From an uncultured Lachnospiraceae bacterium (GTDB taxonomy: Bacteria > Bacillota > Clostridia > Lachnospirales > Lachnospiraceae), in NCBI GenBank assembly GCA_910583895.1, contig CAJTYJ010000011.1, forward strand, positions 1 through 64,000: DNA of 64,000 nt, read 5' to 3'. The position numbers and the translations under genes are program-made. Below are positions 52,104 to 61,158 of this stretch, one piece after another. Below the pieces are notes generated by a model. It saw only the letters and a program-made list of their open reading frames with translations. It did no database searches and was not told the DNA's origin. Positions within the stretch are counted from its first letter, which is position 1, and the number at the start of each line of letters is the position of its first letter.

Positions 52104-52911
52104 ACTGATGGATCATCTCTCTGGTCAGGCTGATTCCGTCATCTTCCAGCGGGATTTCCTCCCGTTCAAACCACTGAGCCACCGCCAGCTCCTCCGTGTC
52201 CAGCCGAATATCCGTGCTTCCGTCCACCTCACAGTAGAAACCGCAGAGCAGCGTGGAAGAAAAGGACCAGGGCTGGCTCTTGTAATACCGGATATTTTTC
52301 ACCTTCAGCCCCACTTCTTCCATAACTTCTCTTTGAACCGTCTCCTCCAGCGTCTCGCCAATCTCCGTAAATCCCGCCACCAGCGCATAGTTCACCGTCC
52401 CCGGGCGGTTGGCATACTTGGTCAGAAGCAGCCGGTTTTTGTCTGTCACCGCCACAATGACCCCCGGACAGATTTTGGGATAGACCAGATTGCCGCAGCT
52501 CTCACACCGGACCATCCGCTCCTTATGATCCGGAACCATGGGCGAACCACAGCCCCCGCAGAACTGATTGGAGCGGTACCAGCTGTCCAGCTGCTGCCCG
52601 GTGATACCGGCAAACCCCAGATACCTTGGGCTGACCTGCCGGAAAACTGCCGGCTTTTCCCAGGTGTAACCTTCCGGCTCCTTTTTCAGCTCATTTTTTA
52701 ATAAGAAAAAATGCTCCTGGCTGATGGAAAAAAGATAGGTGATGTCCATGTGCTCCTGGCTGATCTCTCTTACCTTTGGATATGTAATCTTTCCTTCCAC
52801 GATTTTACAAAGCACGTCTCCCCCGCGGTAGACAAGCAGCCAGTCCTCCGGATCCGGAAGCTGCTCCACATAATGATTGTCGTATCTTTCTGGTCTAATG
52901 TCCTGTATCAT
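52084..52911 (-). CDS. nudC: NAD(+) diphosphatase / RNA NAD-decapping hydrolase
   Basis: A 275-residue NudC-type Nudix hydrolase. The zinc finger is CGGCG...CESCG at about residues 118-140. The Nudix box is GFTEIGETLEETVQREVMEEVG, split here as GFTEIGETLEET and REVMEEVG, and the NudC marker SQPWSFSSTLLCGF follows. The enzyme splits NADH/NAD and removes NAD caps from RNA. Length is slightly above E. coli NudC, with a normal N-terminal domain. Confidence 0.93.
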   Translation of the reverse strand: MIQDIRPERYDNHYVEQLPDPEDWLLVYRGGDVLCKIVEGKITYPKVREISQEHMDITYLFSISQEHFFLLKNELKKEPEGYTWEKPAVFRQVSPRYLGFAGITGQQLDSWYRSNQFCGGCGSPMVPDHKERMVRCESCGNLVYPKICPGVIVAVTDKNRLLLTKYANRPGTVNYALVAGFTEIGETLEETVQREVMEEVGLKVKNIRYYKSQPWSFSSTLLCGFYCEVDGSTDIRLDTEELAVAQWFEREEIPLEDDGISLTREMIHQFKTGKQ

Positions 52912-53001
52912 TCCCTGGATCTCCTTGCTTTTGTGGATCTTTTTTTCTATACTTTAATACATTTTTCTGTTCTTGTAAAGTTCTCTCGAAAGACGTTGCT
53001 G

Positions 53002-53137
53002 TTCACAGGTACCCTGTGAACGTAACCGCATATGCCCATTGGAAATCGCCTTCGCGATGAGGCATATGCTTTGCCTCCCTAACGGTACTGGTCCATGACA
53101 AATCAGCGGAGTGATTCGCCATGGTGTGAACAGTGAC
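53002..53137. repeat. Structured dispersed repeat, copy 2
   Basis: Second copy of the element at 5264-5400. It begins with the near-perfect palindrome GTTCACAGG TAC CCTGTGAAC and ends GTGTGAAC. The inner CATATGCC/GGCATATG stem and ATCGC/GCGAT hairpin are conserved as structure rather than sequence. It abuts the stop of the glycerate kinase gene. Confidence 0.75.
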
Positions 53138-54379
53138 CTAAAGACCTTCCCGGCGGATCAGCAGTACTGCCACATCATTGACATTGGTCCCGGTCGCTCC
53201 GGTCCTGATCAGGCCTTCCACCTGTTCCAGGGCACGATAGGCGTCATTTTCTTTTAACACCTCATGGATCTCCACGCCCTTCTGCCTGAGAATCTCCTCC
53301 GTCTGCTGGTCACAGTAGCCTCCCGCCGCGTCCGTCGGACCGTCGGTCCCATCGCTTCCCACACTGAAGACGGCGGTGTCTCTAAGGCCGTACAGACCAG
53401 GTGCAGCGGACAGGGCAAGCTCCTGATTGCGCCCCCCTTTCCCTTTTCCGGTCAGGTGAACGACGGTCTCACCCCCCGCCAGAAAGGCCAGGCTCTTTTT
53501 CGACTCCTGATGACTCTTCCCGATGGCCGCAAGAAAAGCCCCGGCTTCTCTTGCTTCACAGGAAAGCTGATCCGTCAGGATGAACGGCTCATATCCAAGC
53601 TTTTGGCAGGCGTCTGCTGCAGCCTGGCACAGGTTTTTCACGCTGCCGGTGATAACCGTCTCCACGTTGTGCAGTTCCTTGGGTGTCTCTGTCTGAATCT
53701 GCTCCATCGCCTGTTCGCTGAGCTGCAGGCCATATTTTCTGATTATTTCAAGAGCCTGCCCGCAGGTACTCGTATCGGGACAGGCAGGTCCGGAAGCAAT
53801 CATATCAAGGGGATCCCCCAGAATATCGCTCAGCACGATGCTGTACACCCGGGCCGGCTCACAGAGTTTGGCAAACTTCCCGCCCTTCACCGCTGAAAGC
53901 CGCTTGCGGATCGTGTTCATCTCCACGATATCCGCTCCGCAGGCCAGAAGCTGTCTGGTAATGTCCGCCAGCTCTTCCCCGGATATGAGCGGTTTTTCAA
54001 AAAGCGCCGAACCGCCTCCTGACAGCAGAAATATCACCGTATCCTCCGGCTTCAGACTGCCAGCCATCCGAAGAACTGCTTCGGTTCCCCGAAAAGCATT
54101 TTCATCCGGTACCGGATGTCCGCCCTCATAGCAGTCTACCTTCTCAATATTCCCTTTTACATGATCATACTTGGTGACACACACACCGGCCTTCAGATCC
54201 TCTCCCAAAATCTCGGCGGCCGTCTTTGCCATCTGCCAGGCCGCTTTCCCTGCAGCGGCCAGATAGATCCTGCCGCTGCCAAAATCCTTCCCTTCCAGCG
54301 CCTGCCGGACTGCCTCGTCCGGAAGAACCCTTTTGATCGCCTCTGTTACAATAAATTCCGCATCCTGACGCAAACTCAT
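53138..54379 (-). CDS. Glycerate 2-kinase (MOFRL family)
   Basis: A 413-residue protein of the GckA/TtuD family, with the N-terminal DUF4147-type domain and a C-terminal MOFRL domain. Seen motifs: AAAGKAAWQMAK, DTVIFLLSGGGSALFEKP, and in the MOFRL part GKGKGGRNQELAL and FSVGSDGTDGPTDAAGG. Members phosphorylate D-glycerate at C2; older annotations call some hydroxypyruvate reductase. Start ATG at 54379 with AGGAG upstream; an in-frame reading to 54469 has no support. Monocistronic as far as can be seen. Confidence 0.9.
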   Translation of the reverse strand: MSLRQDAEFIVTEAIKRVLPDEAVRQALEGKDFGSGRIYLAAAGKAAWQMAKTAAEILGEDLKAGVCVTKYDHVKGNIEKVDCYEGGHPVPDENAFRGTEAVLRMAGSLKPEDTVIFLLSGGGSALFEKPLISGEELADITRQLLACGADIVEMNTIRKRLSAVKGGKFAKLCEPARVYSIVLSDILGDPLDMIASGPACPDTSTCGQALEIIRKYGLQLSEQAMEQIQTETPKELHNVETVITGSVKNLCQAAADACQKLGYEPFILTDQLSCEAREAGAFLAAIGKSHQESKKSLAFLAGGETVVHLTGKGKGGRNQELALSAAPGLYGLRDTAVFSVGSDGTDGPTDAAGGYCDQQTEEILRQKGVEIHEVLKENDAYRALEQVEGLIRTGATGTNVNDVAVLLIRREGL

Positions 54380-54438
54380 ATGTACTCTCCTGTTTATAAA
54401 TATTTTTCCTGACATTCTCCATCTTTGTGCCCGGTACA

Positions 54439-54472
54439 GGCTGATCTTATGAAACATCCGCAGTTGCATAAG
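54439..54472. repeat. 34-bp dispersed repeat, copy 2
   Basis: GGCTGATCTTATGAAACATC...CATAAG matches 47085-47118 at 30 of 34 positions. CTTATG and CATAAG are exact inverted ends. Confidence 0.5.
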
Positions 54473-54622
54473 TGCCCATTCCTGAAAATTCCCAAAGGCA
54501 CCAGTCCTTCGGGCATATCTTGTACCCCCTCAATGCCGCCGCATCCGCTCGCCTGACACAGGCGGGGTCTGAAATCCTGTCTGCCTGCACCGGACTTTCC
54601 GTGCAAATAAGAAGCGACCGTT

Positions 54623-54701
54623 TACCTTTCCGCTGCAGTGCGATCCTGCCCAGAGGGATTTTTAAATCATAGAGAAGTTCGGAGGACTTTCCTAATGATT
54701 A
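54623..54701. repeat. Dispersed repeat related to the cobalamin leader
   Basis: TACCTTTCCGCTGCAGTGCG...CCCAGAG (54623-54655) has 31 of 33 identities with 40381-40413, and the following part through TTCGGAGGACTTTCC matches 40265-40315. The 54380-54774 gap holds this, the 34-bp repeat and the catabolic operon terminator; no gene is seen. Confidence 0.65.
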
Positions 54702-54702
54702 T

Positions 54703-54736
54703 GAAAAAACGGACTGCCGCAATCCTGCAGCAGCCC
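54703..54736 (-). terminator. Terminator of the catabolic operon
   Basis: Minus-strand arms GGGCTGCTGC and GCGGCAGTCC (10 bp, two wobbles), loop AGGATT, then GTTTTTTC. It lies about 40 bp after the thiolase stop. Confidence 0.8.
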
Positions 54737-54774
54737 ATACTTTGAAGGAAGAATTCGTCTGTTCAATCGGTTTC

Positions 54775-55953
54775 TCACACTTTCGTAAAATACATGGAAA
54801 TCCCCTGACCTCCGCCGATGCACATACTTATTATAGCATCTTTTTTATCTGTGCGCATCAGTTCATACAAAATTTTTACCGTCAGCACTCCACCGGTGGC
54901 ACCGATGGGATGGCCGATGGAAATGCCGCCTCCGTAGATGTTCACCTTTTCCTGGTCCAGTCCCAGATCCCGGCTCACCGCAAAAGCCTGACTTGCAAAA
55001 GCCTCGTTGATCTCAAACAGATCGACGCTCTTCAGATCAAGCCCCAGCTTCTCTGCCAGTTTCTCGCTGGACAGCTTCGGCGCATAGCCCATCAGTTCCG
55101 CATCAAAACCTGCCACCGCATACCCCTCAATCCGAAGCTTCGGCACAACTCCCAGCTCTTCTGCTTTTTCTCTGGACATCACCACCACTGCCGCTGCACC
55201 GTCGTTTAAGCTGGAAGAATTACCCGCCGTCACCGTACCATCCTTCACAAAACAAGGCTTCAGCCGTGCAAGTTTTTCCAGAGTCTGCCCGTCTCTGGGC
55301 CCCTCATCCGTGTCAAAGATCGTCATATTTCCTTTTCGGTCTTTTAATTCTACCGGAAGAATCTCGTCTTTGAATTTGCCGGCCCGAATTGCCGCACACG
55401 CCCGCCGATGGCTTTCCAGCGCAAAACGATCCTGCTCCTCTCTGGAAACATGGTATTGTTTCGCCACATGTTCCGCCGTAATTCCGTTGTGACTGCCATT
55501 CAGAGGCCAGGTCAGAATGTCGATCACTCCATCCTCAAATGTTTTGTGCCCCATTCTTGCACCCCATCTGGCATCTCTTACATAGTACGGAAGCTGGGAG
55601 ATACTTTCCGCTCCTCCTGCCACCACCACATCTGCAAAACCGGTCTGAATCTCCATCACCGCATCTGCAATAGCCTGAAGACCGGATCCGCACTGCCGGT
55701 TGACCGAATAGGCCGTGGTCTCCTTTGGCATTCCAGCCTTTAAACTGATGGCTCTGGCCACAAAGCCATTCTCTGCAATCTGTCCCACCTGGCCGATGAT
55801 CACCTCGTCCACATCCGAAGGCTGTATCCCTGCCCGGTTCACTGCCTCTTTCACCACCATGGCACCCATATCAATGGCGGACAAATCCTTTAAACTTCCT
55901 CCATAGCTTCCCACCGGAAGCCTGACACCGCTTACAATCACTGCTTCTTTCAA
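54775..55953 (-). CDS. Thiolase (acetyl-CoA C-acetyltransferase type)
   Basis: A 392-residue thiolase. The acylated Cys is in NRQCGSGLQAIADA (about residues 85-98). The C-terminal GGGISIGHPIGATGG holds the His and CIGGGQGISMYF the second Cys. NEAFASQAFAVSRDL is also typical. Depending on operon logic it cleaves a 3-ketoacyl-CoA with CoA or condenses two acetyl-CoA. As last gene of the operon, after SDR, CoA-transferase and acyl-CoA ligase, a degradative role is more likely. Confidence 0.93.
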   Translation of the reverse strand: MKEAVIVSGVRLPVGSYGGSLKDLSAIDMGAMVVKEAVNRAGIQPSDVDEVIIGQVGQIAENGFVARAISLKAGMPKETTAYSVNRQCGSGLQAIADAVMEIQTGFADVVVAGGAESISQLPYYVRDARWGARMGHKTFEDGVIDILTWPLNGSHNGITAEHVAKQYHVSREEQDRFALESHRRACAAIRAGKFKDEILPVELKDRKGNMTIFDTDEGPRDGQTLEKLARLKPCFVKDGTVTAGNSSSLNDGAAAVVVMSREKAEELGVVPKLRIEGYAVAGFDAELMGYAPKLSSEKLAEKLGLDLKSVDLFEINEAFASQAFAVSRDLGLDQEKVNIYGGGISIGHPIGATGGVLTVKILYELMRTDKKDAIISMCIGGGQGISMYFTKV

Positions 55954-55993
55954 TTGATCTGTCTCCTGTCTGAACTTTTATTCCGTTTTCCTG

Positions 55994-56740
55994 CTACACA
56001 ATCATTCCGCCGCCGCAGTTAATAACCTCTGACGTAATATAAGCCGCATCATCTGACGCCAGAAACGCCGCCAGCCTGCCCACATCCGACGGCTTGCCCG
56101 CATACCCCACAGGCACTCTGGAAACCATGCTGTCCCAGGCTGCACCGCCGTTTACTTCCTTTAATTTCACCGTCATATCCGTCTCGATAAAACCGGGGCA
56201 GATCACATTGCAGGTAATCCCTTTCTTCGCATTCTCCCTCGCCGCCGTCTTGGTAAGTCCCACCACACCGGCTTTTGCCGCCGCATAATTGGCCTGCCCG
56301 ATATTCCCAAGCCAGCTTCCCGAAGAGATATTGATGATCCGCCCGCTCTCCCGGGGACGCATATAACGGATGGCCTCCTGAGTACCGTAGAAAGTCCCGG
56401 TCAAATCCACCGCAATCACCAAATCCCAGTTCTCCGCCGTCATCTTGTGCAGCATACCATCCCGGTTGATGCCTGCATTGTTCACCATAATATCCAGCGT
56501 CCCGAACCGTTCCACCGCAAACGCCACCAGATCCTGTACTTCCTTCTGAACCGATACATTGACGCAAAAGGACGCCGCTTCTCCTCCGGCCTCCCGGATT
56601 ATTTCCACCACATCCTCCGCCGGTGCCATATCCGCCACCACCACTTTGGCCCCTTCCTTCGCAAGCTCCAGAGCAATCCCTTTCCCAAGTCCTCTGCCTG
56701 CGCCTGTCACAATCGCCGTCTTACCATCCAGTCTTCCCAT
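55994..56740 (-). CDS. Short-chain dehydrogenase/reductase (FabG-like)
   Basis: A 248-residue classical SDR. The cofactor loop TGAGRGLGKG is at about residues 12-21, NNAG is in the middle, and the catalytic Ser, Tyr and Lys are in NISSGSWLGNIGQANYAAAKAG. It ends GGGMIV, as in FabG and acetoacetyl-CoA reductases. In this operon it would oxidise a 3-hydroxyacyl-CoA to 3-ketoacyl-CoA, feeding the thiolase. The start ATG has AGGAG; upstream lies a 103-bp tandem duplication. Confidence 0.9.
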   Translation of the reverse strand: MGRLDGKTAIVTGAGRGLGKGIALELAKEGAKVVVADMAPAEDVVEIIREAGGEAASFCVNVSVQKEVQDLVAFAVERFGTLDIMVNNAGINRDGMLHKMTAENWDLVIAVDLTGTFYGTQEAIRYMRPRESGRIINISSGSWLGNIGQANYAAAKAGVVGLTKTAARENAKKGITCNVICPGFIETDMTVKLKEVNGGAAWDSMVSRVPVGYAGKPSDVGRLAAFLASDDAAYITSEVINCGGGMIV

Positions 56741-56758
56741 GCTTAAAAATCTCCTATA

Positions 56759-56986
56759 TAAAGTTCCGCTTCATCCCAGCCTGCACACGGGTTACAGATG
56801 CATTCGCAGTCGACTCCGCTCCCGCTCATCCATCTGTGTGCCGGCTGTGTTTCCGCTGTTGTAAAGTTCCGCTTCATCCCAGCCTGCACACGGGTTACAG
56901 ATGCATTCGCAGTCGACTCCGCTCCCGCTCATCCATCTGTGTGCCGGCTGTGTTTCCGCTGTTGTAAAGTTCCGCTTCATCCCAGC
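56759..56986. repeat. 103-bp tandem duplication plus partial third copy
   Basis: Two units of 103 bp (56759-56861, 56862-56964) appear identical, followed by the first 22 bp (TAAAGTTCCGCTTCATCCCA and GC) at 56965-56986. In each unit ACAGATG pairs with CATCTGT, and GCCTGCAC with GTGCCGGC, so each can form a bulged stem-loop around an AGTCGACT palindrome. It sits between the CoA-transferase stop and the SDR start. Confidence 0.9.
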
Positions 56987-56988
56987 TC

Positions 56989-58563
56989 TCACAAATATCT
57001 CTTGAGTCCAAAAGCTCCGTCCTCACAGAAAATGGCCGGATCCATCTCTTTTAGATCCTCCGCGATCAGCGGTGTAAACTCCATCAGATCCAGCACCTGT
57101 GTATTAAGATCAATCCCCGGCGCGATCTCCGTCAGGGTCAGTCCTTCCGGACGCAGCTCAAACACTGCCCGCTCCGTCACATAGTGCATCTTCTGCCCCT
57201 TTTTCCGAGCAATCTCCCCATTATAAGAAATCTGCTGCAGCTGCTTCACGCACTTGATCAGCTGCCCCTCCTGATTGATATGAAGCTTCCGGTCCTCAAA
57301 CGAGCATGCAAGTCCCTTCCCTGTAAATGTAGAACAGAATACCACATGCTTTGCATTGGTGGTGATATCAATAAATCCTCCGGCTCCCGTCGGACTTGGT
57401 CCAAGTCTGGTCGCATTGACATTTCCTCTCTCGTCCAGCTCTCCGGCACCCATAAACGTCACATCCACCCCTGCCCCGTTATAATAATCAAACTGATCAT
57501 CATGACGCAGCAGCGCAAAATTATTTTTGGCAATTCCAAAATCAACACCGCCCATGGGGATACCCCCATAGATCCCAGACTCCACTGTGATCGTCACATC
57601 GTTTTGCACTTGCTCTTCCGCCAGAATCGGCCCCACTACATCGTTGGGAATCCCCGTCCCCACGTTCAGCACGTCATCCATGGACAGTTCCATCAAAGCC
57701 CGTCTTCCAATCAGTTTGCGGACGGTCAAAGGCAGACGCTCCGATGCCTCCACCGGCACCTTGATGTCACCGCAGTAAGCCGGGTCAAAAGCAAAGCTGT
57801 GGGTCTGGCGGTGGTCCTCCTGCGGATTGTCACAGATCACCGCTGCGTCAATAAAGATCCCCGGCACCGTCACCCGTTTGCAGTGAAGACTCCCGGCTGC
57901 CACCTTGCGCTTTGCCTGAGCGATGACTTTGCCGCCGAATTTTTTACAGGCCAGAACCGCCGACAGCACCTCAAGCTGCATGGCCTCTTCCTCTGTGGAC
58001 AGATTGCCATGCTCATCTATGTAAGTCCCCCTGATGATACAATAGTCCAGCGGGATCGGTTTGTAACGCATATATTCCTCTCCGCCGATGGTAACTACTT
58101 CCACAATATCCGGGGCATCCTTTGTGATCTCATTCATCTTGCCTCCGTCGATTCGCGGATCGATAAACGTTCCAAGACCCACCTTTGTGATCTTTCCCGG
58201 CTCTCCGCCCGCCATACTCCGGTAAAGCTGCGCAAACTGTCCCTGAGGGATACAGTAGGCAAGAATCTTATTCTCAGCGATCAGTTTCATCATCCTGGGC
58301 TGCAGCCCCCAATGACCGCCGATGATCCTGGAAAGCATCTGTTCATGGGCAAAATGCTGGATTCCTCTGTCCCGGTCGCTCTGGCCGCAGGAATGCACCA
58401 GGGTCAGATGACGGGGACTTCCCGTCTCAAGAAAACGCTTTTCCACCGCTTTCAAAATCGTCTCACTGGCAGACACCAGCGTCATGCCGATGGTTGCCAC
58501 GGTGCTGTTGTCCCGGATCATGGCGGCCGCCTCAGCGCCGCTTACAAATATCGGTTTCTTCAT
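56989..58563 (-). CDS. Acyl-CoA:carboxylate CoA-transferase (family I)
   Basis: A 524-residue single-chain family I CoA-transferase, like propionate CoA-transferase or YdiF, with the alpha and beta halves fused. The N-terminal half has SGAEAAAMIRDNSTVATIG and IPQGQFAQLYR. The C-terminal half holds the catalytic Glu in ITVESGIYGGIPMGG, after LNVGTGIPNDV. It swaps CoA between an acyl-CoA, usually acetyl-CoA, and a carboxylate. The substrate is unknown. It overlaps the upstream ligase by 4 bp. Confidence 0.9.
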   Translation of the reverse strand: MKKPIFVSGAEAAAMIRDNSTVATIGMTLVSASETILKAVEKRFLETGSPRHLTLVHSCGQSDRDRGIQHFAHEQMLSRIIGGHWGLQPRMMKLIAENKILAYCIPQGQFAQLYRSMAGGEPGKITKVGLGTFIDPRIDGGKMNEITKDAPDIVEVVTIGGEEYMRYKPIPLDYCIIRGTYIDEHGNLSTEEEAMQLEVLSAVLACKKFGGKVIAQAKRKVAAGSLHCKRVTVPGIFIDAAVICDNPQEDHRQTHSFAFDPAYCGDIKVPVEASERLPLTVRKLIGRRALMELSMDDVLNVGTGIPNDVVGPILAEEQVQNDVTITVESGIYGGIPMGGVDFGIAKNNFALLRHDDQFDYYNGAGVDVTFMGAGELDERGNVNATRLGPSPTGAGGFIDITTNAKHVVFCSTFTGKGLACSFEDRKLHINQEGQLIKCVKQLQQISYNGEIARKKGQKMHYVTERAVFELRPEGLTLTEIAPGIDLNTQVLDLMEFTPLIAEDLKEMDPAIFCEDGAFGLKRYL

Positions 58564-60176
58564 CTTTTATTGTCTCCTTCCTGATCCGCTTTTAAAAACT
58601 CCCGGATATACCTTTTGTCTGTCTTCATATTCTCCGTAACCGGAATCGCATCCACCGACAAAATCCGCACCGGAACCTTGTACCCGGCGATCCTTTTTTT
58701 CAAAATTTCCTGAAGCCGCTTTTCAGACCAGCCGCTTCCTTCCTTCAGCCGGACCACGGCGGCAGGCACTTCTCCATAAAGCTCATCCGGAATCCCCACC
58801 ACAGCGGCCTCTTCCACTCCTTCCAGATTCAAAAGCTCATTTTCCACATCAAAACTGCATACTTTCTCTCCGCCCCGGTTGATCATATCCTTTTTCCGGT
58901 CCACAATATACAGGTATCCCTGTTCGTTAAAATAACCGATGTCCCCGGTGCAAAGCCATTCATCCCGAATGGCCCCGGTCTCAAGCTTATAATAAGAAGA
59001 AGTGATATTGCTGCCCCGAACCAGAATCTCTCCCAAAGTTCCATCCGGCACCTCCGTGCCGTCCGGATTCACAATCTGAAATTCCAGACCCGGAATCGGA
59101 ATCCCGGAAGCTCCCAGGAAAGGACTTTCCCCGGCATCCACAGGAAATACCGTCGCCGGGGAAGTCGTCTCCGTAAGTCCGTAGACCGTCCGAAATTCAC
59201 AGTCTGGAAGCCATCTTTTCAGCCTCTTTATCTTCCCCGGAGGCATATTGCTGCTGCCGCAGGCAAACATCCTAAGAGACGGCAGTTCTCTGAACGATTC
59301 CGTGTGATTTAAAAGCAGGGAAAACACGGTGGGTGACGCGTGAAAAAAAGTGATCTCATGCTTTTTCATATCCTCAAGCACCCGCACGGCATCAAAAAAC
59401 CGATGCAGATACACCGTTCCTCCCACATGCATCATTAGCCCGAATACCGCAACCAGTCCGGTGATCAGATAAATGGGAATCGGAATTATGGACCGATCCT
59501 CCTGCCGGATCCCAAGGGTGCGCTCATAAGATACAATGGCATGCATGATGTTGTAATTGCGGATCACAACGCCTTTGCTCCTGGATGTGGTCCCGGATGT
59601 AAATACAAGAAGCGCCGGATCGGACATGTTTACCGGATTTTCCGGTAAACACTCCGGTTCGCTGACCGTAAATTCCGCAAGTCCATATCCTCTGTTCCCG
59701 GCCGGAACGACGCAGACCGGCAGATGCTCTTCCATGTATTCTTTAAACTGTTCGTCACAGATCACAGACTCCACATCCGATTTTTCTGTCAAAGACCGGA
59801 CTTCCCCCGGCCGGTATTTGGTGGGCAGGGGAACCATGACTGCTCCAAGTCTGTTTAAAGCCAGGAAAGCAACGCAGAATTCCACACTGTTGTACAGCAT
59901 CACCGCCACATGGCTTCCCCTGCAGACTCCAAAAGTATGAAAGAGCCAGCCGGAAAAAACTTCTGTCTTTTTTTGAAGGTCCTCATAGGTATATGCCCTT
60001 CCATAATGATCCACAACAGCCGTCTTGCCCGGGAGCCGCTCTGCGGTTCTTAAAAAAGATTCATAAAGATTGGGGGGCAGATCCGGATAGGTCCTTATGG
60101 CCTTTCGGTCAGAAACCTCCCGGAATACCATATCTTCCGCAATGGCCTCTGGCCAGAGTTCCTCTCCACGATACAT
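58560..60176 (-). CDS. AMP-forming acyl-CoA synthetase
   Basis: A 538-residue ANL-superfamily ligase that adenylates a carboxylic acid and passes it to CoA. The P-loop is LLVFTSGTTSRSKGVVI (about residues 188-204), A5 is TVYGLTETTSPAT, A7 is CTGDIGYFNEQG and A8 YIVDRKKDMINRGGEKV. The A10 region PVTENMKTDKRYIREF lacks the usual SGK but has Lys nearby. The acid is not evident from sequence. A gap of 22 bp separates it from the permease gene, so it belongs to the transporter operon. Confidence 0.9.
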   Translation of the reverse strand: MYRGEELWPEAIAEDMVFREVSDRKAIRTYPDLPPNLYESFLRTAERLPGKTAVVDHYGRAYTYEDLQKKTEVFSGWLFHTFGVCRGSHVAVMLYNSVEFCVAFLALNRLGAVMVPLPTKYRPGEVRSLTEKSDVESVICDEQFKEYMEEHLPVCVVPAGNRGYGLAEFTVSEPECLPENPVNMSDPALLVFTSGTTSRSKGVVIRNYNIMHAIVSYERTLGIRQEDRSIIPIPIYLITGLVAVFGLMMHVGGTVYLHRFFDAVRVLEDMKKHEITFFHASPTVFSLLLNHTESFRELPSLRMFACGSSNMPPGKIKRLKRWLPDCEFRTVYGLTETTSPATVFPVDAGESPFLGASGIPIPGLEFQIVNPDGTEVPDGTLGEILVRGSNITSSYYKLETGAIRDEWLCTGDIGYFNEQGYLYIVDRKKDMINRGGEKVCSFDVENELLNLEGVEEAAVVGIPDELYGEVPAAVVRLKEGSGWSEKRLQEILKKRIAGYKVPVRILSVDAIPVTENMKTDKRYIREFLKADQEGDNKR

Positions 60177-60198
60177 AAGACTCTTTGTCCTTTCCTGT

Positions 60199-61158
60199 TT
60201 ATTGCCGGAGTTTGGGTGCGCGGCTGTTGGTCATCAGTATTCCAATCAGAATCAGTCCCTGGATCAGCGAGCGGAGCCCTGCCGCCATATTCAAAGCCTG
60301 CAGAATATTGGTAATGAGAATCAATACCATCGCTCCAAGGGCACCGCCTATAAAGGTTCCCTTTCCTCCGGTCAGCTTCGTGCCCCCGATGACAACAGCC
60401 GCCACCGAAAGCATCGTATAACTGCTGGCCATATTCATCTGAGCAGTCCCTGCATATCCCACCAGAAAAAGTCCGGCAAGTCCGGCCATGGCACCGCTGA
60501 ATCCATAGGCCAGAATCACGATTTTTTTGCTGTTGATTCCGCACAGCCTGGCCGCGTTGTAGTTGTCTCCCACCAGAAACAAACTTCTCCCATAACGGCT
60601 TTTGCGCAGGAAAAATATTTCCAGAACGATCAAAAGGATCAAGACAATGGCCGTCAGATACCGCACAGGCCCCACAAAAACCCCGGAGATGCTCTGCAGC
60701 TCTTTGCTGACAGAGACCGAAGGCTGCCCGCCTGTAATCAGGATGGCAAAGCCGTTGACCACATTGGACATGATCAGGGTCATGACAAGCGGTACGATCT
60801 TAATGACCTGTACACCCAGACCATTCAAAAGTCCCACGCACCCTCCAATAAGCAGAACCGCCGGAATCATCACAAAGAGTGATGCCATGCCGGAACCAAG
60901 GACAATCATGGGGCCAAACAAAGCAGTCAAAGACATAACCGCTCCCACAGACATATCCAGTCCGCTGTCGCCGGATATGACAACCGCTGCCTGCCCGATG
61001 GAGGCCATGGTCAGAATCGCCGTAGTCATAAGAATGCTGGAAATATTGTTCATGGACAGGAAGCCGGAAGTCACAGTCTGTCCAAGAATCATCAGGGCAA
61101 GGATCCCTAAGACCGCCGGAAGATAAGGATTGTTCCATTTTTTCCATCGCTCCATCAT
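60199..61158 (-). CDS. Ribose-type ABC transporter permease 2
   Basis: A 319-residue inner-membrane permease of the RbsC/XylH/LsrC family with eight to ten helices. The family motifs GQAAVVISGDSGLDMSVGAVM near the N-terminus, RSLFLVGDNYNAARLCGI and VAAVVIGGTKLTGGKGTFIGG are present. I chose the ATG at 61158 because it overlaps the stop of the other permease and has GGAGGTG; the longer frame to 61326 lies over that gene. Confidence 0.9.
   Translation of the reverse strand: MMERWKKWNNPYLPAVLGILALMILGQTVTSGFLSMNNISSILMTTAILTMASIGQAAVVISGDSGLDMSVGAVMSLTALFGPMIVLGSGMASLFVMIPAVLLIGGCVGLLNGLGVQVIKIVPLVMTLIMSNVVNGFAILITGGQPSVSVSKELQSISGVFVGPVRYLTAIVLILLIVLEIFFLRKSRYGRSLFLVGDNYNAARLCGINSKKIVILAYGFSGAMAGLAGLFLVGYAGTAQMNMASSYTMLSVAAVVIGGTKLTGGKGTFIGGALGAMVLILITNILQALNMAAGLRSLIQGLILIGILMTNSRAPKLRQ

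Noticed and set aside
56759..56986. Possible CRISPR array
   Set aside because: The repeats are directly adjacent with no unique spacers, and there are no cas genes in the window.
56792..56992. A 66-codon minus-strand frame across the tandem repeat
   Set aside because: It is created by the duplicated 103-bp units, repeats itself in a shifted frame and overlaps the CoA-transferase stop. No family resemblance.
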